DNA of 44,874 bases, taken from an uncultured Lachnospiraceae bacterium. GTDB taxonomy: Bacteria; Bacillota; Clostridia; Lachnospirales; Lachnospiraceae. This document shows positions 32,924 through 43,500 of the stretch, one piece after another (within the stretch, counting starts at the first letter, position 1; every line of letters starts with the position of its first letter). The notes beneath the pieces were generated by a model, which saw only the letters and a program-made list of their open reading frames with translations, did no database searches and was not told the origin of the DNA. Location: assembly GCA_910588865.1 (NCBI GenBank), contig CAJUSJ010000029.1, forward strand, positions 1 through 44,874, given 5' to 3'. The translations under genes were made by a program, and so were the position numbers.

Positions 32924-34218
32924 GTATCCTTAAAACCTCCTCCCTGAGATGAATTAACCACAAATGAATCCGGATTCCTGGAAAACCTGGTAAGGCCGCT
33001 GGGCCACACCCTGGTCCTCTCCCCTGCCAGGACAAAAGCCCTTAAGTCCGCCTTTCTCGGAACCTCGTGATCTCCCTCCACGATGCCCAGATCAATAAAG
33101 TCGATGACCTCCTGGGCAATAAACCGCCTGGGCTCTGTCCGGATCACTTCTGCCAGTTCCCCAAGCTTCTCTCTGGTCAGATCCCTTCCGAATATCACCC
33201 CGTACCCTCCTGCCTCAGACACATCCTTTACCACCAGGCGCTCTAAGTGTTCCAGGATAAAGCTCCGGTCTTTCTCATAAAATGCCAGATAGGTGGGAGC
33301 ATTATTCAGTATGGCCTCCTCACCCAGATAATATTTTATCATATGAGGAACGAAATAGTAAATCCCTTTGTCATCCGCCACACCGTTGCCAGGCGCGTTG
33401 ACAATGGCCACATTGCCCTTCCGGTACACATCCATGATCCCCGGCACGCCGATGAGGGATTCCGGCAAAAAAGTCAGGGGATCCAGGTACTCGTCGGAAA
33501 GCCTGCGGTACACAGCCCCTACCTGCAGCTTCTTACCTCCATACTGGCGGTAGTACAGCTTGTTGTCCTCCACAAACAGATCCTGAGGCATAGACAGAAT
33601 GGCTCCCGACCTCTCGGCTAAATAGGAGTGCTCAAAAAACGCCGCGTTGTACCGTCCCGGCGTCAGCACCACATTGATCCCTCCTGTGTTCACATAGTCC
33701 AGGGTCTCCTTTAACATGGCCGCGTAATTTCTGTTGTCACTGATATGAGTTCTGGAAAATGTAGACGGTGCCGCCCTCCTGGTCAGCTCCCTGGCGATCA
33801 TGGGGTAGGAGGCCCCTGACGGGATCCTTAAATTATCCTCCAAGATATACCAGTTCTTGTCCTTCCCCTGTACCAAGTCAATCCCCGAGATGTGGCTGTA
33901 GATCCTCCCAGGCGGCGCGATCTTCTCACACTGAGGCAGATAACCCTTGGAAGAATACACAAAATCCGCCGGTATCACCCCGTCTTTGATGATCTTCTTA
34001 TCTGAGTAGATGTCCGCCAAAAACAGATTCAGCGCCGTGACCCTCTGGGACAGCCCCTTATCCAGAAACGCGAATTCCTCCGCCGATATGATCCTTGGCA
34101 GCGGATCAAACGGAAACAGCTGCTCATGGAACTCATTATTTTTATAAATCCCAAACTTTACCCCGTATCTTGCCAGAAGACGGTTAATATCCTCTGTGTG
34201 GTCTACCAGTTCATACAT
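32905..34218 (-). CDS. Circularly permuted ATP-grasp protein
   Basis: The 437-residue protein is a circularly permuted ATP-grasp enzyme. Family traits are LDKGLSQRVTALNLFLADIYSDKKIIKDGVIP, GIDLVQGKDKNWYILEDNLRIPSGASY, LTPGRYNAAFFEHSYLA, and the C-terminal PRKADLRAFVLAGERTRVWPSGLTRF with NSSQGGGFKDTWVL, which contains the residues for ATP and magnesium. ATP-grasp enzymes join a carboxylate to an amine with an acyl-phosphate intermediate; members of this subfamily are predicted to build peptides or tag proteins. It is the first gene of the alpha-E/transglutaminase/AstE operon. A promoter TTGACA-17-TATATT lies upstream. Confidence 0.94.
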   Translation of the reverse strand: MYELVDHTEDINRLLARYGVKFGIYKNNEFHEQLFPFDPLPRIISAEEFAFLDKGLSQRVTALNLFLADIYSDKKIIKDGVIPADFVYSSKGYLPQCEKIAPPGRIYSHISGIDLVQGKDKNWYILEDNLRIPSGASYPMIARELTRRAAPSTFSRTHISDNRNYAAMLKETLDYVNTGGINVVLTPGRYNAAFFEHSYLAERSGAILSMPQDLFVEDNKLYYRQYGGKKLQVGAVYRRLSDEYLDPLTFLPESLIGVPGIMDVYRKGNVAIVNAPGNGVADDKGIYYFVPHMIKYYLGEEAILNNAPTYLAFYEKDRSFILEHLERLVVKDVSEAGGYGVIFGRDLTREKLGELAEVIRTEPRRFIAQEVIDFIDLGIVEGDHEVPRKADLRAFVLAGERTRVWPSGLTRFSRNPDSFVVNSSQGGGFKDTWVLSR

Positions 34219-34287
34219 TTCCCCTCATTCCTTTCTCCCTGATATTTAAAGGGCGGCATGGCCCTAACCCTTCCCTGCGTATGGAAA

Positions 34288-34317
34288 AAGGCACTCCAAA
34301 TACAACTTGAGCGCCTT
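34288..34317 (-). terminator. Leader hairpin with T run, candidate attenuator
   Basis: On the minus strand AAGGCGCTC pairs with GAGTGCCTT (one G-T pair) around a 12-base loop, followed by TTTTT. It starts only about five bases after the expected start site of the promoter at 34329-34357 and 70 bases before the ATP-grasp gene. It could be an attenuator of the operon, or the terminator for the helicase gene that ends at 34486. Confidence 0.6.
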
Positions 34318-34328
34318 TACCTGTTACA

Positions 34329-34357
34329 AATATAGCCTATGTTCCTGATTTTGTCAA
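34329..34357 (-). promoter_or_regulatory. Promoter of the ATP-grasp operon
   Basis: On the minus strand a perfect TTGACA (34352-34357) is separated by 17 bases from TATATT (34329-34334). It is about 110 bases before the ATP-grasp start codon. The rest of 34219-34485 holds only the hairpin above and a short TTGTGG/CCACAA stem near 34433-34452. Confidence 0.82.
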
Positions 34358-34485
34358 TGGGCAGTTATCTGTATGGAAACCTGCATCCCACCGCATAGAC
34401 AGGTATAGTGTCAAAAAATTCCCTCTGGCCGCCTTTTGTGGGCTTTGCCACAATTCCTTTCTCCAACACTCGGGATTTTCCGTGT

Positions 34486-36867
34486 TCAATCCCAGAACTC
34501 TTTAACCACCTGTCCCACATTTCCCGCGGTCACCACACAGTAGGGCTGCCACTCTCTGGGAAACAGGGCCTGGTACTCACTCCACAAAAAGCGGTCATCC
34601 ATAAGCACCACCACTCCCCGGTCATCCATGGTCCTGATGACTCTCCCCGCCGCCTGCATCACCTTATTCATCCCCGGATATTGGTAGGCATAGTCAAAGC
34701 CATGTCCATTTTTCTCATCAAAATATCCCTTTAAGATCTCCTGCTCCACACACACCATGGGAAGTCCTGTGCCCACTACCATGACCCCGATGAGGCGGTC
34801 CGCTTTCAGATCAATGCCCTCAGAAAAGATGCCTCCCATAACACAGAAAGCCACCAGGGTATCCTTGCCCTCGGCCTCAAAATTGTCGAGAAATTCCTCC
34901 TTCTCCCCCTCGTCCATGCGGCTGCTCTGTATGATCAGACGGATCCCGGTCAGCCCCTCTTCCTCCCGTTCCCTCCACAGATTCACTACCTGATCCATGT
35001 ACTGGTAAGAAGGGAAAAATACCATATAATTGCCCTGTCTCTGTGCCGCCACCTCCAGGATATAAGTGAGAACTTTCCCGAATTCCCTCTGATTCCTCCT
35101 GGTATACCGGCTGCTCACATCCCGCGCCACCGCCAGAAGCCGGTTCTTTCTGGGAAACGGGGATGGGGCGTAGACCGCGTAATCCTCCAGGTTGCCGCTC
35201 AACAGTTCTTTATAGTAGAGCACCGGAAGAAGGGTGGCGGAAAAAAAGACAGCGGATCTGCCTTTTTGGATACACTCCTTTAAATGAGCCGCCGGGTTTA
35301 CGCAGAACAGCTTCACCATAAACCGCCCGTCTCCCAGTAACTCCGAGTAGATCCTGTACCCCTCATCCATGGTCTCAAAAATATTGATAAAATCTCTGAG
35401 TTGAAAATAAAAATCCAGCACCAGATCCCGGTCCTCGAATTCTCTGTGCTCATCCATGTAAGTCTCCAACTCCCCAAACAAGGACATAACCGTGGGCATC
35501 AGGTGGTTGACGCTGTCATGGATCACATAGCCCTCGCTCTCCCGCTTCATTTCCAGAAGCTGAAAATTGCACCGTTCTAACAGTTTGCGAACCTTTGAGG
35601 CCTTTCCCTTCAGCAGCCTTTTAGCGGCCAGCACCTCCTCCTTGATCAACGCGGCACTGTACATCTCCCTGCCCCTGGACACCAGGTTGTGTGCCTCGTC
35701 TATGAGAAACAGGTACTCTCCCCCCATGTTGTCGGAAAAATACCTTCTCAGCCTGGCGTTAGGGTCAAACACATAGTTGTAATCACAGATAATCCCATCT
35801 GCCCAGTTGGTAATATCCAGGCAGAACTCGAAAGGACACACCTGATACTGCCTGGCGTATTGGATCACCTTCTCCCTGGTGATCCCTGTCTCCCGGTGGA
35901 TGATCTGATACACCGCGTCATTGACCCGGTCAAAATGGCCCTTGGCATAGGGACAGCTATCCGGGTCGCACTGAGGGGTGTCCAGAAAGCACAGTTTATC
36001 CTTGGCGGTAATGGTCACTGTCCTCAGTACCATGCCCCGCTCCTCAAGAAGGGCAAAGGTCTCCTCCGCCACCTTCCTGGTAATGGTCTTGGCGGTCAGG
36101 TAAAAGAGCTTCTCCACATGGCCCTCTCCCATGGCCTTCAGCCCCGGGTATATGGTGGACAGGGTCTTTCCCACCCCCGTAGGTGCCTGTATAAACAGAT
36201 CCCGCCCCCTGGCCGCAGCCCGGTATACCGACACAGCCAGTTCTTTCTGCCCTTCTCTGTATGGGTAGGGAAATTCCAGTCTCTTTAAAGACTGATCTCT
36301 CTCCAGACCGTGATGATACAGATAGCTGGCCCATTTTACATATTCCCCTATGAGAGACTTAAACCACTGTCTCAGTTCCTCAAACGAGTATTCCCTGGCA
36401 AAGCGGCGGATCTCCTCGGTCTCTAAGCCGCAGTAGGTTACCTGGATGGTGATGGAGGCCAGGTCGTGGTCATGACAGTAAATATATCCGTAGCATCTGG
36501 CCTGGGCCAAGTGGACTTCCACCGGCTCCTCTAAGCGGTTTATATCCATGTAGACCCCTTTGATCTCGTCAATTGTCACCCCTGACGGCTCTGTGATGAT
36601 CCCATCCGCCCGGCCCTCCACGGCAATCTGAAACTCCCCCTCATCTACTGTGTGCTTTAATGCCACCTCCGCCTTATAGGACGGACCCATGGACCGCTGG
36701 ATCTTCCTGTGGATCCGGCTCCCCGCCTCCATGGCATTTTTCTGGGCTGACCCTGTCTGGCGGCTGTCTATGTCCCCGCCCCGCAGCACGAACTCCACAA
36801 GATTGCGGACCGATATGCGGATTTTTCTGTTGTTTGCTGTCTCTGTGGTTTCCACCAGAACAATCAT
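34486..36867 (-). CDS. XPD/DinG-type iron-sulfur DNA helicase with N-terminal nuclease-like domain
   Basis: The 793-residue protein has an N-terminal region (about 1-190) resembling PD-(D/E)XK nucleases (AVEGRADGIITEPSGVTIDEIKGVYMD, then QARCYGYIYCHDH), followed by a superfamily 2 helicase of the XPD/DinG branch: Walker A APTGVGKTLSTIYP (about 230), four cysteines for an FeS cluster in CFLDTPQCDPDSCPYAKG and CPFEFC, the DEAH box FLIDEAHNLV, and late motifs VFFSATLLP and MQAAGRVIRTMDDRGVVVLMDDRF. It likely unwinds DNA in repair. ATG at 36867 has AGGTG upstream; an ATG at 36888 lacks a ribosome site. A TATAAT box at 36923-36928 may be its -10, but the -35 is unclear. Confidence 0.93.
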   Translation of the reverse strand: MIVLVETTETANNRKIRISVRNLVEFVLRGGDIDSRQTGSAQKNAMEAGSRIHRKIQRSMGPSYKAEVALKHTVDEGEFQIAVEGRADGIITEPSGVTIDEIKGVYMDINRLEEPVEVHLAQARCYGYIYCHDHDLASITIQVTYCGLETEEIRRFAREYSFEELRQWFKSLIGEYVKWASYLYHHGLERDQSLKRLEFPYPYREGQKELAVSVYRAAARGRDLFIQAPTGVGKTLSTIYPGLKAMGEGHVEKLFYLTAKTITRKVAEETFALLEERGMVLRTVTITAKDKLCFLDTPQCDPDSCPYAKGHFDRVNDAVYQIIHRETGITREKVIQYARQYQVCPFEFCLDITNWADGIICDYNYVFDPNARLRRYFSDNMGGEYLFLIDEAHNLVSRGREMYSAALIKEEVLAAKRLLKGKASKVRKLLERCNFQLLEMKRESEGYVIHDSVNHLMPTVMSLFGELETYMDEHREFEDRDLVLDFYFQLRDFINIFETMDEGYRIYSELLGDGRFMVKLFCVNPAAHLKECIQKGRSAVFFSATLLPVLYYKELLSGNLEDYAVYAPSPFPRKNRLLAVARDVSSRYTRRNQREFGKVLTYILEVAAQRQGNYMVFFPSYQYMDQVVNLWREREEEGLTGIRLIIQSSRMDEGEKEEFLDNFEAEGKDTLVAFCVMGGIFSEGIDLKADRLIGVMVVGTGLPMVCVEQEILKGYFDEKNGHGFDYAYQYPGMNKVMQAAGRVIRTMDDRGVVVLMDDRFLWSEYQALFPREWQPYCVVTAGNVGQVVKEFWD

Positions 36868-36931
36868 CCCTTCACCTGAACCAGGCATATTTTTCTATAA
36901 AACGCGACACCGCAATTCTTCAATTATACAT

Positions 36932-37394
36932 TCATGGTCTTTTTTCCTTGTCATAATGGATTCCCACTAAAAGAATGTCGCCCGTATATCCCCGGACCCA
37001 ATCCCCGTATCCTCTTTCTTTGATCTGGCTGATGGCTCCGTCGGCGGAGGGCTGGGTCCAGTAAGAATCAAAGTCATCATTGCGGAGGGCTTTCATTACC
37101 GAACTGGGAGCCGTCCTTCATTATAGGAAAGATGCCGGTCATATATACTGCCGCGAATATTTTGCTTGTCATTCCGCTGTTTTTGAACAGAGAGCACAGA
37201 AATTCCATGTATTTTCGCTGTAAATCAGGGCGGCAAATGATTTTCCGAAACGCCGGGGGCGGCTGACGCAGGTCAGACGTCTCGGTGTGCCGATGGTCTG
37301 GTTGACCAGGCTGATCAGACCTGACTTGTCCACATAGACAATATTTTTTGATTCCGGCAAACCCGCTGTTGCCAGGATTTAAGTAATTTCCCAT
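36932..37394 (-). pseudogene. Decayed AAA-ATPase-like (PF09820/DUF1703-type) gene remnant
   Basis: Fragments of the clostridial AAA-ATPase-like/PD-(D/E)XK family appear in order but in different frames. Near 37394 the start MGNYLNPGNSGFA has an intact AGGAGG site; next, in another frame, NIVYVDKSGLISLVNQTIG and TCVSRPRRFGKSFAA (about 37360-37210); then FAAVYMTGIFPIMKDGSQ (about 37155-37095); then NDDFDSYWTQPSADGAI and finally RGYTGDILLVGIHYDKEKRP before a stop at 36932. A full copy is about 500-570 residues, so large inner parts are deleted as well as frameshifted. The family is often present in many copies per genome. Confidence 0.85.
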
Positions 37395-37506
37395 CTCCCG
37401 TTTACCTCCTGATCATTTCCCTGGCGGCCGCTCTTTTCTGTCCGCTGAAAACCTGGATTTAATTTATTCTATCATGGGGCAAGATGAAAAACAAGACATA
37501 GATCAA

Positions 37507-37550
37507 AGCCGCGAAAAGGGGCAGCCAATTGGCTGCCCCCTTCCGCGGCT
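37507..37550 (-). terminator. Terminator of the giant surface protein gene
   Basis: The core GGGGCAGCC-AATT-GGCTGCCCC (37518-37539) is followed on the minus strand by TTTT, and an outer AGCCGCG/CGCGGCT pairing extends the stem. It begins 21 bases after the stop codon of the surface protein gene. Confidence 0.9.
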
Positions 37551-37570
37551 CTTTCAGGATATCTAATTTC

Positions 37571-40500
37571 CTACTTGATCTCCCGCTCTCTCTTTCTTCT
37601 CCGCCATTCTTCCATGGTCATCAGGGTTCCGATTCCCGCCAGAGACATCACCAGGATCACTCCCAGCCTTCTCCGGCGCTCCTCCTCTCCTGTCTTCGGA
37701 AGCAGGCCGAACAACGGCACATCCTCTTCCGGAATGTAGATGAACTCCTCATTTACTGGATCCCATACCTTCACATAGGTTCTGGGTACCCCGTTCTCCT
37801 CTATGGTCACGGTCGGCGGGCTGTTGGGATCATTGGGATCCGGCAGTGCCGGTGTGTCCGGCGTGGGCTGCGGGTTCTCTGGGTTCTCCGGCGTTGGGGT
37901 GTCTGGATTCTCCGGCGTCGGGTCCGGGCTCGGGTCTGTTCCCGGGCCTGGCTGCGGGTTACTTCCGCCTCCGCCGCTGGGCTTGCCGCCCCCACTGCTG
38001 GGCCTTCTGTAACGGTTGGTGAACAGGATCTCTTCCGCTCCCTCCGGCTTCACGATGTTTACCCGCGCCATCAGCTCTCCCGTCATGTCGTCACGGGTCA
38101 CCACCACTTCCACCGTGTACTCCGTGGTGTCGAAGGTGTAGCCTCTCCGGGTCTCCTTCACCTCTGTGATCTTATAGGTGTAGGTTCCTGGCCTTGAGTA
38201 CTCAATCTCTCCAAACACGATCTCACCGTCCTCGTTGTTGGTGGCCGTGTTCTCGGATGGCATGGGCACGTCATGGTTTCCGGCCCTCAGCCCCTCTACC
38301 TTGGTCAGGGTCTGGGCCTGGAGCATCACCTGGCTGGTGATGGTCTTTCCTCCTGGTCGGATCAGGCCAGACACAATCCCACGACTGGACCCGGTCTCTC
38401 CGTCCTCTCTCTCCGCGTTGGACGGGGTAGCGTCTGTGGTTCCCCCGTTCTCTCCGGTATCCCCAGCCTCTCCCGGCTTCTGGGTTGTCTCTGGGCTCTG
38501 GGTCTCACTGTCGGTCTCCTCCAGGATCTCCGCCTGGATTCCCTGGATACGGAAGGTGAACTGGCCATTCACCAGGTCCGCCCCGTTCAATACCTTTCTG
38601 GCTCTCAGCTGGATCCTGGTGGTTCCCGCCTCAATCTCCACCTCGTTAGATGGGATATCCGGTGTCCGGTCTCCCTCTGGCCCCGGCTTCTCCGGGTCAT
38701 CCGGGTCTCCGGGCACATAGCTTGTGGTCGCCATATTCCTCCAGCGGCTTCCGTCTGACGGCACCCTGACCGTGAAACTCAGGGTCTGGCTCTCTCCCAC
38801 ATCCAAGTCTCCCACGTTCCATGTGATGACTCTTCCACTGACGGCGTGGCTCTCGCCTCCCTCTATGGAGTCCTCTATCAGTTCCAGCCTGTTTCCGGCG
38901 CTGTCCTCTGGTATCTCGTCAGTCACAATCACGTCAAAGGCCTTCGCGTCGCTGGTGTTGGAGACGGTCAGGTAATAGGTTACCTCATCGCCCTTCTGTA
39001 CGTGGAGGGTTTCCTTGGTGGGCTCTCCCCGACCGTTGACCTGCTGGGTCTTCTCAATGCTAATGCCCGGGACAGCCTCTACCGGGTTGGACGGCGTCTT
39101 CGGATCTTCCTCTGGATCGGGATCCGGGTTTCCGCTGGTCACATAGGCGATATTGCGCCATATGGCCGCCTCATCTACCTGTGGTACAGTGGCCTTGAAC
39201 TGAACGGTTTTGCTCTCACCCCCGCCCAGGGTTCCAAGCTTCCAGGTAATGACATCGTCACTTCCCACGGTTCCCCCATCACTGATGGAACCATTTACTA
39301 GAGTCAGGCCCTCTGGGATCTGGTCGGTAACGATCACGTCGGTGGCTTCCCCGTCAGACTCATTGGTCACGGTCAGACGATAGGTGATCACGTCCCCTGG
39401 TTTTACACTAAGCAGACCTTCTGTGGCCTGATCCCCGTTGTCTCCCACATACTGAGTCTTTCGGATTCTGATCTCAGACTTCTCAATCTCCACCTCATTA
39501 GACGGGATATCCGGCGTTCTGTCCTCTTCTGGCCCTGGTTTATCAGGATCTTCCGGATCCGGCGGGATATAGCTGGTGGATGCTCCATTGATCCAGCGGC
39601 TTCCCTCTGTCGGTACAATTACGGTGAACTCTACCACCTGACTGGCCCCTGAAGCCAGGTCTCCAAGATGCCAGATAATCTCTCTTCCGTTAAGATCGTG
39701 GCTTTCACCGCCTCTTATGGAATCTTCCACTAATATCAGCTCATTTCCGGCGTTATCCTTTGGCACCGTGTCTTTTACGTCCACGTCAAACGCTGTGGTC
39801 TCGCTGGTGTTGGTAATGGTTAAGTAGTAAGTTACCCTGTCATCTTTCTTTACATGAAGCAGTTCCTTGGTGGGCTCGCCTTCTCCGTTCCGCTGCTGGG
39901 TCTTCTCAATGGTAATGCCCGGGACAGCCTCTACCGGGTTGGACGGTGTCTTCGGATCTTCCTCTGGATCGGGATCCGGGTTTCCGCTGGTCACATAGGC
40001 GATATTGCGCCATATGGCCGCCTCATCTACCTGTGGTACAGTGGCCTTGAACTGAACGGTTTTGCTCTCACCCCCGCCCAGGGTTCCAAGCTTCCAGGTA
40101 ATGATATCGTCACTTCCCACGGTTCCCCCATCACTGATGGAACCATTTACAAGAGTCAGGCCCTCTGGGATCTGGTCGGTGACGATCACATCGGTGGCTT
40201 CCCCGTCAGACTCATTGGTCACGGTCAGACGGTAGGTGATCACGTCCCCTGGTTTTACACTAAGCAGACCTTCTGTGGCCTGATCCCCGTTGTCTCCCAC
40301 ATACTGAGTCTTTCGGATTCTGATCTCAGACTTCTCAATCTCCACCTCATTAGACGGGATATCCGGCGTTCTGTCCTCTTCTGGCCCTGGTTTATCAGGA
40401 TCTTCCGGATCCGGCGGGATATAGCTGGTGGATGCTCCATTGATCCAGCGGCTTCCCTCTGTCGGTACAATTACGGTGAACTCTACCACCTGACTGGCCC

Positions 40501-43500
40501 CTGAAGCCAGGTCTCCAAGATGCCAGATAATCTCTCTTCCGTTAAGATCGTGGCTTTCACCGCCTCTTATGGAATCTTCCACTAATATCAGCTCATTTCC
40601 GGCGTTATCCTTTGGCACCGTGTCTTTTACGTCCACGTCAAACGCTGTGGTCTCGCTGGTGTTGGTAATGGTTAAGTAGTAAGTTACCCTGTCATCTTTC
40701 TTTACATGAAGCAGTTCCTTGGTGGGCTCGCCTTCTCCGTTCCGCTGCTGGGTCTTCTCAATGGTAATGCCCGGGACAGCCTCTACCGGGTTGGACGGTG
40801 TCTTCGGATCTTCCTCTGGATCGGGATCCGGGTTTCCGCTGGTCACATAGGCGATATTGCGCCATATGGCCGCCTCATCTACCTGTGGTACAGTGGCCTT
40901 GAACTGAACGGTTTTGCTCTCACCCCCGCCCAGGGTTCCAAGCTTCCAGGTAATGACATCGTCACTTCCCACGGTTCCCCCATCACTGATGGAACCATTT
41001 ACTAGAGTCAGGCCCTCTGGGATCTGGTCGGTGACGATCACGTCGGTAGCGTTTTTGTCTGACCCGTTGGTCACGGTCAGACAGTAGGTGATCACATCGC
41101 CTGGTTTCACACTTAGAAGTTTATCCGTCGCTTCATCCCCGTTGTTTCCTACATACTGGGTCTTTCTGATTCTGACATCCGCTTTCTCGATCTCTACTTC
41201 GTTAGACGGAATATCCGGAGTTCTGTCCTCTTCCGGCCCTGGTTTCTCTGGACTTTCTGGATCTGGTGGAACAAAGCTTGTGGAAGCTCCATTGATCCAG
41301 TAGGTCCCTCCCGCTGGAACGATCACGGTGAACTCTACAGTCTGGCTTTCCCCGGCTTTCAGATCTCCCAGTTTCCATGTGATGTCTCTGCCGTTGACGT
41401 CGTGGTTGCTTCCTCCTTTTACAGAGTCCTCAATTAACTCCAATAGGTTTCCCGCATTGTCTTCTGGCACCCTATCCTTTACTTCCACATCAAATGCCGT
41501 GGCATCGCTGGTGTTGGTAATGGTTAAGTAATAAGTTACTTTATCATCTTTCTTTACATGAAGCAGATCCTTGGTAGGCTCACCTTCTCCGTTCACCTGC
41601 TGAGTCTTCTCAATCTTGATTCCCGGAATCGCTTCTACCGGATTGGATGGAATCTTTGGATCTTCTTCTGGATCAGGATCTGGATCTCCACTGGTCACAT
41701 AGGCGATATTGGTCCATTTTGCCGCCTTGTCAACCTGTGGTACAACTGTCTTAAACCGAACCTTTTTGCTTTCATGAGCTTTCAGGGTTCCAAGCTTCCA
41801 TGTTATGACATTGTCACTTCCCACGGTCCCTCCATCACTGATGGAACCATCCACAAGAGTCAATCCCTCCGGTATCCGGTCGGTGACAATCACGTCTGTG
41901 GCATCTTTATCTGATCCATTATTCACGGTTAGACAGTAAGTGATCACGTCGCCTGGTTTCACATTCAGCAGTTTTTCAGTCTCTCCATTTGAGTCGTCTC
42001 CTACATACTGGGTTTTTCTGATGCTGATCTCTGGTTTCTCGATCTCTACTTCGTTAGTAGGTTCTGGCTTCGTTGGTTCTGGTTTTTGTGGATTAGGATC
42101 ATCCGGGTCTGGTTTTATGTCTGGCGTATAGCTTACATAGCCCACATTCTTCCAATGGTATCCACCCTGTGGAACACTGACTGTAAACCGCAGAGTAGCT
42201 GTCTGGCCCGCTTTCAGATCAAACTTATCCCACTTAATGACATTACCATCCTGAGAGCCTTCAAATGCCTGGCCTGTCTCATGGACTACGCCTCTGATGG
42301 AGCCTTCTTCTACTGGCCCCAGACGATGATTTCTGTCAGTTTCCGGCAGAATATTAAGGGGAATCTCATCAGTTACTGTCACATCTTTTGTGTCACCTTT
42401 GCTGTTATTTGATACAGTAATATAATAAGTAACTTTATCCCCTGCTTTTACAGTCAGGGTATCGGTGGTTCTGTTTTCCCCGTTTCGCGACTGATCTTTT
42501 CTGATCTCCAGGTTTGGAACTTCATATACTGGATTAGATGGTTTATCGGGTTTATCAGGCTCTTTAAGTATCGCTATGTTTTTCCAGCTCTGGCTTTCTC
42601 CGATCTTTTCCACTTTAACCTTAAATTCCAGTTTTTGTTCCTTTTGGGGCGCTAACTCTGGGATCTTCCATTTGATGACCGTGCCCTCAAGAACTCCTCC
42701 GGCAGTGATGGAATTCTCTACCAATGTCAGACGATTGCTCCCTGTATCATCAAGCGGAATCTCATCTTCTATTACCAAATCACGAACGATTGTATCACGA
42801 TCATTTTTCACTGTGATCTGATAAGTAATAACGCTTCCTTCTTTTACGATCAGGGAATTCGTTTCAAAATTATCCTCATCGTTCAATCTCTGAGCTTTTT
42901 GAATTACGATCCCCTTCTCAATCTCTACCTCATTGGTAGGCTCTGGAGGTGTTGGTTCCGGTTTAGGCGCGTCAGGATCATTAGGATCTGGTTTTACATC
43001 TGGGGTGTAACTTACATAACCTATATTCTTCCAATGGTAACCATTGTCTGGAACAGTGACTGTAAACTCCAATTCCGCGGTCTGTCCTGCCGCCAGGTCA
43101 AACAGATCCCATTTGATAATATCGCCTTCCCGTTCTCCGCCAAACACCTTGTCTGTCCCAAGAATCCGGCCTTTGATAGATACTGGGTTTTCCAGACGGT
43201 ATTTCTCGTCACCCTCTGGCTTATCACTGAGCGGGATCTCGTCTGTCACAGTCACATCCTTGGCGTCGCCTTTACTATTGTTGGTTACAGTAATATAGTA
43301 AGTGACCTCATCCCCTGGATTTACTCCTAAAGTGTCAGTAGTTCTGCCTCCTCCATTTCTGGACTGATCCTTTTTAATCTCCAACTTTGGAACAATATAT
43401 ACTGGATTAGAAGGCTCATCTGGCTCACCTGGTTCTTTCAGTACCGCTATATTCTTCCAACTCTGGCTTTCTCCAATCTCTGTCACCTCTACCTTGAATT

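Noticed and set aside
39403..39618. Repeated small minus-strand frame (also at 40255-40470)
   Set aside because: It is an alternative frame of the 852-bp repeat; being present twice only reflects the duplication.
37571..41300. Collagen-like or amyloid-like repeat region
   Set aside because: No G-x-y or Gln/Asn-rich periodicity; the repeats are folded DUF11 modules.
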